Source: Marinomonas transparens | Lineage (GTDB): Bacteria; Pseudomonadota; Gammaproteobacteria; Pseudomonadales; Marinomonadaceae | Length of the DNA: 64,000 nucleotides | Reading direction: 5' to 3' | NCBI RefSeq assembly: GCF_016463975.1 | Contig: NZ_JAEMNX010000002.1 | Location: 372,001-436,000 of the forward strand | Shown: piece after piece, positions 40,465 through 50,670 of the stretch | Position numbering within the stretch: the stretch's first letter is position 1 | Layout: each line of letters opens with the position of its first letter | The notes under the pieces: generated by a model | What the model was told of the DNA's origin: nothing | The model's database searches: none | What the model saw: only the letters and a program-made list of their open reading frames with translations | Translations under genes and position numbers: made by a program

Positions 40465-43401
40465 TTAACAAATGTCTTTTCCATCAACAAATTCATCCCA
40501 ATATCGACTTACCCATTCCTGATCAGCAAGCAAAGTATCATCCTGCACGACACGTCCCTGCTGCTGTAACGTCAAGCGATGAGTTCGAGCTCGATAAAAG
40601 GTATAGGTGTCGATCATTCTTTGCACCTTCTCTGTCGCTAATAACCCTACCTCTGCTGCCGCTTCTAGCTGACGGACATTATCAGAAAAACGCATCAACT
40701 CAGGGTAACGATGGGACCAAGCAAGCACTAAATATTGCACCATAAACTCGATGTCTATAATGCCTCCAGCCCCCTGCTTCAAATCAAAACCCTTTGCCTT
40801 ACTTCCACTATCTAAATGTGTACGCATTTTTTCACGCATTTTAATCACTTCAGCTTTCAATCCTTGACGATCTCTCGTCATAGAAACAATCTCTTTACGA
40901 CACTCTTCAAATCGTGACAGCAACAAGGAGTCGCCCGCTAAACCTCGTGCTCTTGTTAAAGCTTGATGCTCCCAAACCCAAGCTTTGTTGTGCTGATAAT
41001 CGCTAAATGCTTCTAAACTTGATACCAGCAAACCAGAGTTACCCGAAGGACGTAAGCGCATATCCACTTCATATAAGCGACCCGCAGCGGTAAAGCTGGT
41101 CAACATATGAATAACACGCTGCCCAAGCCGAGTATAAAACGTCAGGTTATCAATACTACGGTCACCATTGGTAGCACCATTCGACTGTGCATCATGAATA
41201 AATACCAAGTCCAAATCCGAGTCATAACCCAGCTCCCAGCCCCCCGACTTTCCATAGCCAATAATAGCCAATTGCGGTGAATCCGCCGTTTTACCTTTGC
41301 TAACTGGAAAACCATGTTTATGAGTCAAATAGCGCCATGATTGCTGTAGCACTTTTTCTAATAACACTTCTGCTAGCCATGTTAAGTGATCACTCACTTT
41401 CATAATAGGTAAGACATTTGTTATGTCACAAGCTGCAATACGCAAAATAATGGAGCGCCTAAAACGACGCATGGCATCCATTTGCGCTTCTTCATCTTCT
41501 TCAGGTAAACGCAGCAACACCTGTTGCAATTCTTCCTCTAACATAGCCTTGTCTGGCGGTGAAAACAAAGTCTCAACATCCAACAATTCATCCAGTAAAG
41601 ACGGTGTAGTGGAAATCGCCTCCGTAAACCAAATACTTTCTCGACATAAACGAATCAAATGGGTGATAGCGGTTTGGTTTTCACATAACAAAACCAAATA
41701 GGCAGTGCGTCGTAATACAGCTTCTAAGATGGGAATAATGCGTTCTAAAACTAAATCTGGCTTATCTTCCTCAGCTAACTTGGACATAAAGGCAGCAAGA
41801 AATTGAGCTAGACGATCATGACCAATCGGTTGCATAAAGACGACATTACGCGACCCTAGTAATTGGGAAATACGTAACACCACCTTGTCTTGGTCTTGCC
41901 AATCAATCCCTGCAATCGTATCCACGATGCTTTCTTTGTCATCAGGATTTTTTACCAATAAACGCCAAGCCTCCTGACTTTTAACCTCGCCTGTCGACTC
42001 ATCGTCACCATCATCGATCAAATCAACAAAGGTAACATGCACCTGTTTTCGCACTTCCCATAAGCGTTTATCAAGGGCTTGCCATGAATCAAAACCGACC
42101 ATCAGAGCAATACGCTCACGAGCTTGCTCATCACTAGGCAGAAGCTGAGTTTGTTCATCATTCACCGCTTGCAGAGCGTGCTCCGTTCGCCTCAACAACA
42201 AATAGGCATCATGTAACGCTTCCATTTCTTGGTGAGCAAGGTATTGATGTTTTGCTAGATAAGGTAACACCTGTAATAAGGCTGGCGTCTGTAAACCTTG
42301 ATCACGGCCGCCGTGCAGTATCTGTAATGCTTGGGCGATAAATTCGACTTCTCGAATCCCCCCTTCTCCTAACTTAATGTTGTGCTCAATACCTTGTCGG
42401 CGCACTTCCTTGGCAATCATTTGCTTTAGATCTCGCAAAGCACCAATGGCACCAAAGTCTAGATATTTACGATAAACAAAAGGCCGTCTTAGCGCTTCAA
42501 AGGCCTGTTTATCTTGATCACTACCAGACATCACTCTGGCTTTGATCATGGCGTATCTTTCCCAATCTCGCCCTTGATCCTGATAATAGTTTTCCAAAGA
42601 ATCCATATTAAGAACCAAGGCACCTGATTGCCCAAAAGGTCGCAGGCGCATATCAACACGAAACACAAAACCGTCCGCTGTCACCTGATCCAAATGCTGA
42701 ATCAATTTTTGGCCAAGCTTAGTAAAATACTCTTGGTGAGACAGGCTTTTCTTTCCTCCTTGGGTATCACCATGTTCACGAAAAGCAAAGATCAAATCGA
42801 TATCAGAGGAAAGGTTTAGTTCATTGCCACCGAGTTTTCCCATGCCAATCACAATCATCGATTGAGGAAGGCCTTGGCAATCTAACGCTTGACCGTATAA
42901 AGACGAGTAATGCTGTTCTGTCCACTGCAAGCTAGCATTAACGCAAGCATCTGCCAAACCACTCAAGCGAGCAGTCAATTCAGTTAAAGAAAGGCGCTGT
43001 TGAATATCTAGGGCAATCAGCCTAACCATCCACCATTGGCGGTACAAACGTAGACGTTTTAAGAAACTGACTTCATCAAGAGGCTCTAAAACCTCATTTG
43101 AGCAAGCACCGGCTTCACAAGAAAAAAATGCTTCTCCTGCCATCAAGGCTTCTTTTGAAGGACTCTCAGGTAAGACATCTAGCATTAGCACTTCATCTAA
43201 CCAATGGGGAAAGCGGATAAACTGTTGATGCAAATACTCACTTAATATCCACAAGGGCTCGAGCTGAGCAATTTGATCGCCATCTAAAGCGGTTAAACTA
43301 CGTTGCTGTCGAGCCTCTTGAATATTTTCTAACAATAATAAACGAGCGCTAGATTGCTCACAGAAAAGTTTATAGCTTGGGTTTAAGTTTGGAGGAGTCA
43401 A
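40465..43401 (-). CDS. glnE: Bifunctional glutamine synthetase adenylyltransferase/adenylyl-removing enzyme
   Basis: GlnE adds or removes AMP on glutamine synthetase in response to PII and glutamine. The 978 residues contain two nucleotidyltransferase domains, each followed by a helical bundle. The N-terminal de-adenylylating domain has GGNELNLSSDIDLIFAF (near 190-207); the C-terminal adenylylating domain has GGWELGYDSDLDLVFIHD (near 700). Both keep the DxD metal residues. GEGGIREVEF and GAGGIIDIEFMVQ are the matching second-metal motifs. It lies just after a ygiF-like gene, the conserved gammaproteobacterial order. Confidence 0.96.
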   Translation of the reverse strand: MTPPNLNPSYKLFCEQSSARLLLLENIQEARQQRSLTALDGDQIAQLEPLWILSEYLHQQFIRFPHWLDEVLMLDVLPESPSKEALMAGEAFFSCEAGACSNEVLEPLDEVSFLKRLRLYRQWWMVRLIALDIQQRLSLTELTARLSGLADACVNASLQWTEQHYSSLYGQALDCQGLPQSMIVIGMGKLGGNELNLSSDIDLIFAFREHGDTQGGKKSLSHQEYFTKLGQKLIQHLDQVTADGFVFRVDMRLRPFGQSGALVLNMDSLENYYQDQGRDWERYAMIKARVMSGSDQDKQAFEALRRPFVYRKYLDFGAIGALRDLKQMIAKEVRRQGIEHNIKLGEGGIREVEFIAQALQILHGGRDQGLQTPALLQVLPYLAKHQYLAHQEMEALHDAYLLLRRTEHALQAVNDEQTQLLPSDEQARERIALMVGFDSWQALDKRLWEVRKQVHVTFVDLIDDGDDESTGEVKSQEAWRLLVKNPDDKESIVDTIAGIDWQDQDKVVLRISQLLGSRNVVFMQPIGHDRLAQFLAAFMSKLAEEDKPDLVLERIIPILEAVLRRTAYLVLLCENQTAITHLIRLCRESIWFTEAISTTPSLLDELLDVETLFSPPDKAMLEEELQQVLLRLPEEDEEAQMDAMRRFRRSIILRIAACDITNVLPIMKVSDHLTWLAEVLLEKVLQQSWRYLTHKHGFPVSKGKTADSPQLAIIGYGKSGGWELGYDSDLDLVFIHDAQSNGATNGDRSIDNLTFYTRLGQRVIHMLTSFTAAGRLYEVDMRLRPSGNSGLLVSSLEAFSDYQHNKAWVWEHQALTRARGLAGDSLLLSRFEECRKEIVSMTRDRQGLKAEVIKMREKMRTHLDSGSKAKGFDLKQGAGGIIDIEFMVQYLVLAWSHRYPELMRFSDNVRQLEAAAEVGLLATEKVQRMIDTYTFYRARTHRLTLQQQGRVVQDDTLLADQEWVSRYWDEFVDGKDIC

Positions 43402-43464
43402 AGCGCTTCCTTAATAATGCATTCTTATTATTTTCTTTGATGTAATCGGCTCCCAAGCAAAAAC

Positions 43465-44412
43465 CTAAATAGCCTGCTTATTCAGCCATTGCCCAATTCT
43501 AAGCATACTAATACCCATTTGCTTCATACTAGCCAATTTTTTAAGCAGCAACTCCTCCTCTTCGACTAAAGCATTCAATAAATCACTGCCCAATCGATCC
43601 AACTCTTGCCTTAGTTCAGTAGATAAACAACGGGACAATTGCGACATAGAATGGCGCAGTGGCTGCATCAGCACTTCATCCTTCATAAAGTGCATCGCTT
43701 CCCAATACACTAACCAGACCTCATACCAATAGGCCGCTAACTCGATTTCATTAGCAAGGTTAATCGGCTTTTGAGGGAACTCTATTTGGCCGTGCTTTAA
43801 ACGCGCTCCTTTCTGAGCCTTCGAGACAATGCTCACCTGTACTGGAACCCGATCAGCCAGTTGCAAAGCCAGTCCATACAGTCCCGCTTCGCCACCGTTT
43901 TTCAGCTCTAATTCCAGCTCACAAATAACGTCTTCACCATAAGGCGACGTCACAAGCCCTTGGTCGCAAACCACTTCCATTTGGGAGCCCTGTGATTCTA
44001 TATTCCAAACTTGGCGTTCAAAGTCAGTACGATAAGCTTCGATGAGCTTGTCGCTCCACGACATATTCTTCAATGCCTCAGGGAGGGGGACCTCAGTTAA
44101 GAGAGACAAATCCAAGTTTTCATGGGGTAGAATCCATTCCCACTCCCCACGAGCATGCATGCCAATACGGCTACTGCCGCGCGTTTTTACGGTTTGTATA
44201 TATTGATTGTTAACGGCACGAATACGCAACGCCATACCCGCCTGCATTAAAGTAGCTTCTTCTGTGTCAAAATAAGCGTTCATCAACGAAAGTGTAGGTT
44301 GACGAGATTGTTCATCCGAAGAAGAAAGTATACAAATTTCATCAAGAAAATCGCTTGCGGACTTGAGATACTCGGACTGAACCATTAACTTAAGTTCTAG
44401 CTCGGTAGCCAT
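43465..44412 (-). CDS. ygiF: CYTH domain protein, inorganic triphosphatase (YgiF-like)
   Basis: The 315 residues begin with the CYTH signature ExExK (ELELK, residues 4-8) and continue with Arg/Lys-rich strands (YFDTEEATLMQAGMALRIR, QTVKTRG, CELELELKNG, SIVSKAQKGARL) forming the triphosphate tunnel. A helical CHAD-like tail follows from about 210. E. coli YgiF hydrolyses inorganic triphosphate. I start at the ATG at 44412, after AAGAGG; 14 upstream codons would displace the family's N-terminal motif. It sits immediately upstream of glnE. Confidence 0.9.
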   Translation of the reverse strand: MATELELKLMVQSEYLKSASDFLDEICILSSSDEQSRQPTLSLMNAYFDTEEATLMQAGMALRIRAVNNQYIQTVKTRGSSRIGMHARGEWEWILPHENLDLSLLTEVPLPEALKNMSWSDKLIEAYRTDFERQVWNIESQGSQMEVVCDQGLVTSPYGEDVICELELELKNGGEAGLYGLALQLADRVPVQVSIVSKAQKGARLKHGQIEFPQKPINLANEIELAAYWYEVWLVYWEAMHFMKDEVLMQPLRHSMSQLSRCLSTELRQELDRLGSDLLNALVEEEELLLKKLASMKQMGISMLRIGQWLNKQAI

Positions 44413-44519
44413 AATAGATAAACCTCTTTTACATCTGATGCTATATAAACACATGTGCGTCAGATGCCAAAATTACCAGCAGTAATATCTGAAATAACCC
44501 GGGTTCAAGGAGAATCCTA

Positions 44520-45695
44520 ATGCCAGTACTTCCATCGCTTATTAGCATGATGTCACAACTGATTGCAGCGCCTTCTATCAGTTGTAGTCAAGCCAGCTGG
44601 GATCAGTCAAATAAAGGCGTGATTCAATTACTAGAAAGCTGGTTAAGCTCCCAAGGCTTTCGCTGTGAAGTCATGCCGCTGCCAGACCAACCTAATAAAT
44701 TTAATCTCATCGCCACCCTTGGTAGCGGCGATGGCGGTTTGGTTCTTTCTGGCCATACGGATACCGTGCCCTATGATGAAGGACGCTGGCAATCCGACCC
44801 ATTCGCTTTAGAAGAAAGGGACCAAAAGCTTTATGGTTTGGGCAGCTGTGATATGAAGGGGTTCTTCGCCATCGTATTAGATACTGTCCGTCAAATGCAG
44901 CTGAACGAACTAAAACAGCCCTTAATCATTCTCGCCACAGCGGATGAAGAAAGCTCTATGGCGGGCGCTCGAGCCTTGGTCGAGCAAGGCAAACTGAAAG
45001 CAAGGTACGCCTTAATAGGTGAACCCACCTCGCTCACTCCAATTCATGCCCACAAAGGCATCATGATGGAGCGCATTCAAATTACAGGACAAGCCGGGCA
45101 TTCATCTAATCCAGCACTTGGCAACAATGCCCTTGATGCGATGCACTCGGTTATGTCGGAATTAATGACCTTTCGTCAGCAACTAAAAAATCAATATCGT
45201 GATGCAAATTTCATCATCGACTACCCAACCATGAACTTTGGTTGTATCCATGGCGGCGACAATCCTAATCGTATTTGTGGACATTGCGAATTGGAATTTG
45301 ATGTAAGAGCACTACCCGGCATGAGCAATAAAGAATTAATGTCAGAAATCACCCAGCGTTTACCAAGCATCGAGGCGAAAACAGGCACTAAAATACAATT
45401 AAACAGCTTATTCCCTGATGTCCCCTCTTTTTACACACCGATTGAATCAGATATTATTAAGGCTTGTGAAAACTTAACAGAACGCAGTGCTACTACGGTG
45501 GCATTTGCAACAGAAGGCCCTTTCCTCAATCAAATGGGAATGGAAACTCTGATTCTGGGACCGGGTTCTATCGACCAAGCCCACCAACCCAATGAATTTA
45601 TGGCGTTGGATCAAATTCAACCTATGCAGCAGGTAATACGTGGTCTCATAGAACGTTTTTGCCTTCAACTAAACCATCAAAAAAATGAGAAATAG
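44520..45695 (+). CDS. argE: Acetylornithine deacetylase
   Basis: ArgE hydrolyses N-acetylornithine to ornithine in arginine synthesis. The 391-residue M20-family metalloenzyme has the zinc-binding motifs SGHTDTVPYD, GLGSCDMKGFFA and ATADEESSMAGAR, the dimerisation domain with HAHKGIMMERIQITGQAGHSS, and a C-terminal His ligand in DQAHQPNEF. AAGGAG precedes the ATG. It overlaps argA by 11 bp, so the two are co-translated. The enzyme type is the linear pathway form rather than an ArgJ cycle. Confidence 0.94.
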   Translation: MPVLPSLISMMSQLIAAPSISCSQASWDQSNKGVIQLLESWLSSQGFRCEVMPLPDQPNKFNLIATLGSGDGGLVLSGHTDTVPYDEGRWQSDPFALEERDQKLYGLGSCDMKGFFAIVLDTVRQMQLNELKQPLIILATADEESSMAGARALVEQGKLKARYALIGEPTSLTPIHAHKGIMMERIQITGQAGHSSNPALGNNALDAMHSVMSELMTFRQQLKNQYRDANFIIDYPTMNFGCIHGGDNPNRICGHCELEFDVRALPGMSNKELMSEITQRLPSIEAKTGTKIQLNSLFPDVPSFYTPIESDIIKACENLTERSATTVAFATEGPFLNQMGMETLILGPGSIDQAHQPNEFMALDQIQPMQQVIRGLIERFCLQLNHQKNEK

Positions 45696-47007
45696 TGTGC
45701 CTGACGAGCTAAATTATGTGGACTGGTTCCGCCACTCATCCCCTTATATTAATGCCCATAGGGGAAAAACTTTTGTTATCTTAATTCCCGGTGAGGCGAT
45801 TGAATGCCCCCACTTTTCTGGCATTATCCATGATCTCGCCCTACTCGATTCATTGGGTATTCGCTTAGTTCTAGTGCAAGGTGCCCGACCACAAATTGAC
45901 CGTGCATTGTCCAACCATCACTTAACCAGTTTGATGGAAGACGGTTATCGCGTCACACCGCAAGACCAACTGTTAAATGTTATTCAAGCGTCTGCAGCTG
46001 TTCGTGTGCAACTTGAAGCCCAGTTATCTATGGGAGTATCCAATACTCCTATGGCGGGTGCTCGCCTAAAAGTATGCAGCGGAAACTATGTTATTGCGCG
46101 CCCATTGGGCGTGGTTGATGGCATAGATTATGGCCATTCTGGTGAAGTGCGCCGTATCGACACCGAAGCTATTTTTCGCCTGCTCGAAGACGACAATATG
46201 GTGCTTTTACCTCACCTTGGCTTCTCCCCTACAGGCGAAGTATTTAACCTAAAGGGCGAAGAGGTAGCGGTTCAAGCAGCCATTCAACTCAAGGCAGATA
46301 AGCTGATCATCTTCTCTGAAGAAGAAGGTATTTTGAGTGATAACGGTGCGCTTTATTCCGAACTATTAGCGAAAGATGCAGAAGCAATTTTAAAACAAAA
46401 CTCTCTTTCTAGCACAACGCATTCTGCCTTAGCAGCTTGTGTACAAGCAGTAAGACAACATGTGCCACGAGCACATTTAATCTCTTATAACGAAAACGGT
46501 GGACTACTTAGAGAACTGTTTACCCGCGAGGGTGCGGGTACCATGGTTGATGAAGACAGCTACGAACAACTACGCTCAGCCAATATTGACGATGTCGGCG
46601 GTATGATGGCATTACTCACCCCCCTTGAAGAAAAAGGTGTTCTAGTGAGACGTTCACGAGAATTGCTCGAGAATGAAGTAAATCGTTTTATCGTCATTGA
46701 GCGAGATGGTGCCATTGTCGCCTGTGCGGCGCTTTATCCATTTGAGCAAGAAAACGCCGGCGAATTGGCTTGCTTAGCAGTCTCCCCAGATTATCGCGGC
46801 TTAAATCGCGGAGAACGTTTATTAAAAGGCATTGAGCAAACGGCAAAGACGTTGCGGCTGTCCACTATATTTCTTCTCACCACTCGTACTGCTCATTGGT
46901 TTATCGAGCGGGGGTTCAGCGAAACAACCCTTGCCAGCCTACCAGCTAAAAAACAAGCGCTTTATAACTATCAACGTAACTCCAAAATTTTTGCCAAAGC
47001 GCTCTAG
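45685..47007 (+). CDS. argA: Amino-acid N-acetyltransferase (N-acetylglutamate synthase)
   Basis: ArgA acetylates glutamate with acetyl-CoA, the first step of arginine synthesis. The 440 residues contain an amino-acid-kinase-like domain (about 20-285, YINAHRGKTFVILIPGEAIE, VLVQGARPQID) that by family carries the arginine feedback site. A C-terminal GNAT acetyltransferase domain follows (about 290-430, with LACLAVSPDYRGLNRGERLL). The ATG at 45685 overlaps argE by 11 bp; a GTG four codons later is a possible alternative. A strong palindromic terminator follows. Confidence 0.94.
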   Translation: MRNSVPDELNYVDWFRHSSPYINAHRGKTFVILIPGEAIECPHFSGIIHDLALLDSLGIRLVLVQGARPQIDRALSNHHLTSLMEDGYRVTPQDQLLNVIQASAAVRVQLEAQLSMGVSNTPMAGARLKVCSGNYVIARPLGVVDGIDYGHSGEVRRIDTEAIFRLLEDDNMVLLPHLGFSPTGEVFNLKGEEVAVQAAIQLKADKLIIFSEEEGILSDNGALYSELLAKDAEAILKQNSLSSTTHSALAACVQAVRQHVPRAHLISYNENGGLLRELFTREGAGTMVDEDSYEQLRSANIDDVGGMMALLTPLEEKGVLVRRSRELLENEVNRFIVIERDGAIVACAALYPFEQENAGELACLAVSPDYRGLNRGERLLKGIEQTAKTLRLSTIFLLTTRTAHWFIERGFSETTLASLPAKKQALYNYQRNSKIFAKAL

Positions 47008-47035
47008 TCCAAAAACGTCTCACGGAATATTCATT

Positions 47036-47066
47036 AATAAAAAGGCGACCAATTGGTCGCCTTTCC
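47036..47066. terminator. Bidirectional terminator between argA and mucD
   Basis: A perfect 24-bp palindrome with arms AAAGGCGACCAA and TTGGTCGCCTTT, flanked by an A-rich left side and T/C-rich right side, between convergent genes. Confidence 0.82.
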
Positions 47067-47103
47067 TATCTATCGCTTACTGTTTATTAAATAACTTACG
47101 TTG

Positions 47104-48531
47104 TTAATCCATTATTTTAAAAGGAATAAACATTGGGTAGCCCTGACGAATAACACGCATAGGCACTGACCGATTGTTAGGAATAGCTTTAGCAATCTTA
47201 GTAAAATCGGCAACACCTTCAATATGCTGACCATTTAACATGGTAATAATGTCACCTTGTTGTAAGCCATTACGAGATGCTGTGCCGCCCAAAATTTGCT
47301 TGATCACAACGCCTCCTTTAACTTCCAAGTCCTTAGCAACCTCTTCAGGAACGTCACCGACAATCATACCAAGACGATTTTTGTCTTGTTGTGATTGCGC
47401 AATAACCTTAGGATCCGTTGGACGTGATTCGAGCTTAATTTCAATGATTTGCTCTTTGCCATCACGATAAATTCCGGCATTAACCACTGTTCCTGCTTTC
47501 ATTTGACCAACAACATATGGGAGCTCACCTGAATGTTCGATGTTTTTCCCATTGAACGTCATAATAATATCGCCAGATTTTAAACCTGCCTTCTGTGCTG
47601 GTGAATCCGGTAATACACGGCTGATTAGCGCGCCATTTGGACGATCCAAGCCAAACGATTCTGCTAATTCATTATTTACGTCTTGAATCAGCACGCCAAG
47701 CCAAGCGCGGGAAACCTTACCATCGGACTTAAGCTGATCAACAACAGACATGGCAACCTTAGAGGGGATCGCAAAAGATACCCCCATAAAACCACCAGAT
47801 CGAGTATAAATCTGTGAATTAATACCCACTACTTCACCGTCTAGGTTAAACAATGGACCACCTGAGTTGCCGGGGTTTATTGCGACATCCGTTTGAATAA
47901 AAGGTACATAACCATCAGAAGGTAAGCTACGACCTATTGCACTCACAATGCCTGCGGTAACCGTGTAATCAAAACCAAACGGTGAGCCAATTGCCAATAC
48001 CCATTGTCCCGGTTTCAGTTTGTCAGAAGCGCCCATTTTCACAATAGGTAAATCGTCCGCTTCTATCTTCAGTAGCGCCAAATCGGTTCTAGGATCTGTA
48101 CCCACCAATTCCGCTATATATTCACGGCGGTCATTAAGGCGCACATGAATGACATCTGCCCCATCAATCACATGATTATTCGTCAGAACATAACCATCAT
48201 GGGAAATAATAAAACCAGATCCTAGCGAATGACGCTCGCCTTGAGGCCCCTGAGGATTTTGCGGTTTCCTTTGGTTAAAAGGAGGTTGTTGCCCAAAAAA
48301 GTGCTTAAAAAACTCATTAAGCTCTTCGCTATTGGGCCCCAGATTCTGACCTTTTCCCTCATTAGCTGTTTTGGTAGTAACCGCTTGCTCCGTGCTGATA
48401 TTAACAACCGCTGGAGAAGCTTTTTCCACTAATTCAGTAAAATCAGGAAGTGAAGCCGCGTGGGAAAGCATGGAAAACATCATAAAAGTACTGACGACAA
48501 CCATGCTCGTTTGTTTAAGCAGTCTGTTCAT
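47104..48531 (-). CDS. mucD: Periplasmic serine endoprotease DegP-like (MucD)
   Basis: MucD degrades misfolded envelope proteins and damps the sigma-E response. The 475 residues have a signal peptide (cleavage near SHA-ASLPD) and a trypsin-like domain with catalytic H120 (TNNHVIDG), D150 (DPRTDLALLK) and S223 (INPGNSGGPLF). Two PDZ domains follow (about 275-365 and 385-470). A Gln/Pro-rich loop (about 80-100) precedes the protease core, as in DegP/DegQ. It is the last gene of the rpoE-mucA-mucB-rseC-mucD cluster, the Pseudomonas-type order. Confidence 0.93.
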   Translation of the reverse strand: MNRLLKQTSMVVVSTFMMFSMLSHAASLPDFTELVEKASPAVVNISTEQAVTTKTANEGKGQNLGPNSEELNEFFKHFFGQQPPFNQRKPQNPQGPQGERHSLGSGFIISHDGYVLTNNHVIDGADVIHVRLNDRREYIAELVGTDPRTDLALLKIEADDLPIVKMGASDKLKPGQWVLAIGSPFGFDYTVTAGIVSAIGRSLPSDGYVPFIQTDVAINPGNSGGPLFNLDGEVVGINSQIYTRSGGFMGVSFAIPSKVAMSVVDQLKSDGKVSRAWLGVLIQDVNNELAESFGLDRPNGALISRVLPDSPAQKAGLKSGDIIMTFNGKNIEHSGELPYVVGQMKAGTVVNAGIYRDGKEQIIEIKLESRPTDPKVIAQSQQDKNRLGMIVGDVPEEVAKDLEVKGGVVIKQILGGTASRNGLQQGDIITMLNGQHIEGVADFTKIAKAIPNNRSVPMRVIRQGYPMFIPFKIMD

Positions 48532-48592
48532 TGATTGGTCTCCTTAAGACATACCAAGTTCATTACAGTGCCAAGTGAAAACTGTATAAAGT

Positions 48593-49060
48593 TCAAGGTG
48601 TAAATACTAAGGGTATTTGCTCACTTTGGACTGATTGAATTCTTAAAATTTTGGGGAAGTAATTGGGATTATTCATCTCTTTTTTTGACTTATTCTTCGC
48701 TAACCAAAGACCAGCTAAAAACCCAAAAAGAGATAAAACAACAGCAAAATTAGACTCGCCACCCCAGATAGAAGGTAAAACGGCACCACCAATAAGGCCA
48801 AGCAATGGAATCAAATACATCCATAACGATGCCTGTAATAAAGTATCTTCGGGGATACCGACAACTACTTTTTGGCCAACTTCAACGGTCAAGGGGTCAA
48901 TGGCCCGCATGAGCATACGGTTACTTGCCGAAACCTGAGCGATAGCATGATGACCACAACCATGACGAGCGCGACAAGAAGTACAGCTGCTGGTACGAAT
49001 GGTTTCCACCTCAGCAAAGCCAACTTCTACCGCTAACACGGTTCCAGACTCTTCGATCAT
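48593..49060 (-). CDS. rseC: SoxR-reducing system protein RseC (MucC)
   Basis: The 155-residue inner-membrane protein starts with a cytoplasmic domain containing clustered cysteines (CTSCRARHGC, C26, C29 and C35, then His pairs). Two membrane helices follow (about 78-98 and 103-121) and a basic tail (NKSKKEMN). This is the RseC/MucC family, linked to SoxR reduction and to the sigma-E operon. It overlaps mucB by 4 bp, with its start in the mucB stop region. Its role in envelope stress is modest in studied species. Confidence 0.9.
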   Translation of the reverse strand: MIEESGTVLAVEVGFAEVETIRTSSCTSCRARHGCGHHAIAQVSASNRMLMRAIDPLTVEVGQKVVVGIPEDTLLQASLWMYLIPLLGLIGGAVLPSIWGGESNFAVVLSLFGFLAGLWLAKNKSKKEMNNPNYFPKILRIQSVQSEQIPLVFTP

Positions 49061-50025
49061 GAAGAGGACCTTGGCATAAAGACGGACATCAGCTTTTCAA
49101 CGGTCGATTTTGGCACTTCGCCCACCATGGTGAGCAAATACACTTGTTCGCCAACTCGAATGCTACGCTCGCCAGCAATCGTCGCCCCCATGTTCAAAAT
49201 AGACAGTGATTTCGTTTTCATACTCGGCTCAATAAAGACAGATATGGTACTCATTCCATCGGATAACAACAGCATGCTGGTACCATGATTTAAAGCACGA
49301 GCATCTGGCCAGACAAGAACAAAACCATCCGGCAACCAGTCAAACTTCCATAAGTTTTTAATACGCCTAGGCTGAGCTTCCAATAAAGGTTGTGAATAAC
49401 TGCCTTTTTTGGGGACAAAGTCTTGTGGTTTCAAGTCAGGAGAAAAGTTAACTGAAGTAAACTGAATTCGTTCCAGTAGCTCTCCCTGAGCCGTCACCAT
49501 GTCATGCTTAAGTAAAAAATGATTTTCTTCATCTAACCAAAATTCATGACCATAACGATAATTGTCCTTTGGCATCAAGCGAATAACAATCGCATCTCGC
49601 CCTGCAATTCGGCTGATGCCTTCATCAACCTCCATGTCATAGCCTTGCTCTAAGCGCTCACTTGCCAAGTCTTTAAAGCGTTTAAAAGGGGGAAGTAAAG
49701 GTGATCTGGTATTAGCAATAGACGCATTGGGGTAAACACAAATGACGTTGTTATCAATTCGCAGTACTTCTACTTTATCGCCATCCAAGTCCACTAAACT
49801 CTCATATTCTACACCGCCCATAAGATCATGGCGTACGCGCATACTATTCATATGAGAGGATTCTGAATGAATAAAAACGCCCTCATAACTCAAGGTGGAA
49901 AGAGACTGGGTCATTTGCCTCAACAACTGCAATGCATCAGGTGTTACGGTATTAGCCATGCCAATAGCAGAAACAAATACACTTAAAGTCAATAAAACAA
50001 CCTGTACTAGAGAAGACAGCTTCAT
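49057..50025 (-). CDS. mucB: Sigma-E regulatory protein MucB/RseB
   Basis: MucB is a periplasmic protein that binds the anti-sigma factor MucA and shields it from DegS/AlgW proteolysis until lipoprotein or LPS signals arrive. The 322 residues have a signal peptide (to about SAIGMA), an N-terminal LolA-like domain (about 30-200, with LSYEGVFIHSESSHMNSMRVRH and GRDAIVIRLMPKDNYRYGHEFWLD) and a C-terminal domain. It lies 3 bp after mucA and overlaps rseC by 4 bp, so the cluster is tightly coupled. Confidence 0.92.
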   Translation of the reverse strand: MKLSSLVQVVLLTLSVFVSAIGMANTVTPDALQLLRQMTQSLSTLSYEGVFIHSESSHMNSMRVRHDLMGGVEYESLVDLDGDKVEVLRIDNNVICVYPNASIANTRSPLLPPFKRFKDLASERLEQGYDMEVDEGISRIAGRDAIVIRLMPKDNYRYGHEFWLDEENHFLLKHDMVTAQGELLERIQFTSVNFSPDLKPQDFVPKKGSYSQPLLEAQPRRIKNLWKFDWLPDGFVLVWPDARALNHGTSMLLLSDGMSTISVFIEPSMKTKSLSILNMGATIAGERSIRVGEQVYLLTMVGEVPKSTVEKLMSVFMPRSSS

Positions 50026-50028
50026 GTA

Positions 50029-50670
50029 TTACTCTTTTATCGGATAGCTAACAACGCGAGCCATAGGCATCATACCTTGACCTACCGTCATGGCAGATTG
50101 CTCTGCATGTTGTCTTAAGTAGTTCTGCAGTCTCAGGTTATCCGCTTGCAGTGTATCCTTACTTAAATCAGCAAGAGGCGTCACCACAGCATTGTTTTCA
50201 GGTGATGCCTGTTGTGCGACATTCGTCTCAAGCATCACTGGCGCCTGTAAAACATTGCCTCCTAAGACAATGACAAACGCCACACTGGCTGCCACAGCGA
50301 CACCAGCAAACATGCCATACCACGCAGGGCGCGTCGCCTTAGTTTCTTCGGCTAACGCCTGTTCAACTAAAGGCAGTTGCACCACATTACTCAATCTCTG
50401 AGCACTAACCGTTCCCAGCTGATCATCAAGTTGGGCTTCCAAGTCCAGCTGAGATCGAACCCGTGACACTAGGCTATCCCCCAACCCCACATCAACAGCA
50501 GCCTCTTTGTGTAGCGTTTGCTGAATAAGATGAAAACTCTCTAACTGACAACTCAGAGAGGCGCTATCACGGCCTAACAAGCAGTCAATGTCTTGTGTTG
50601 TAGCCTCATCATCAAACATGGCTGACAAGCTTGCTAATACCTCTTGGGCGTTATCATTTTGTGTTGTCAT
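50029..50670 (-). CDS. mucA: Anti-sigma-E factor MucA/RseA
   Basis: MucA is the membrane anti-sigma factor of RpoE. The 213 residues begin with the RseA N-terminal domain (EVLASLSAMFDDEATTQDIDCLL ... FHLIQQTLH, about 8-60) that clamps the sigma factor. A membrane helix follows (about 118-140, WYGMFAGVAVAASVAFVIVLGG), then a periplasmic tail (about 140-213). It overlaps rpoE by 4 bp and precedes mucB by 3 bp. Signal-driven proteolysis of this protein is expected to release RpoE. Confidence 0.92.
   Translation of the reverse strand: MTTQNDNAQEVLASLSAMFDDEATTQDIDCLLGRDSASLSCQLESFHLIQQTLHKEAAVDVGLGDSLVSRVRSQLDLEAQLDDQLGTVSAQRLSNVVQLPLVEQALAEETKATRPAWYGMFAGVAVAASVAFVIVLGGNVLQAPVMLETNVAQQASPENNAVVTPLADLSKDTLQADNLRLQNYLRQHAEQSAMTVGQGMMPMARVVSYPIKE

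Noticed and set aside
48532-48610. Sigma-E promoter before mucD
   Set aside because: GAACTT occurs twice in the gap, but no TCTGA-like -10 is at 16-17 bases.
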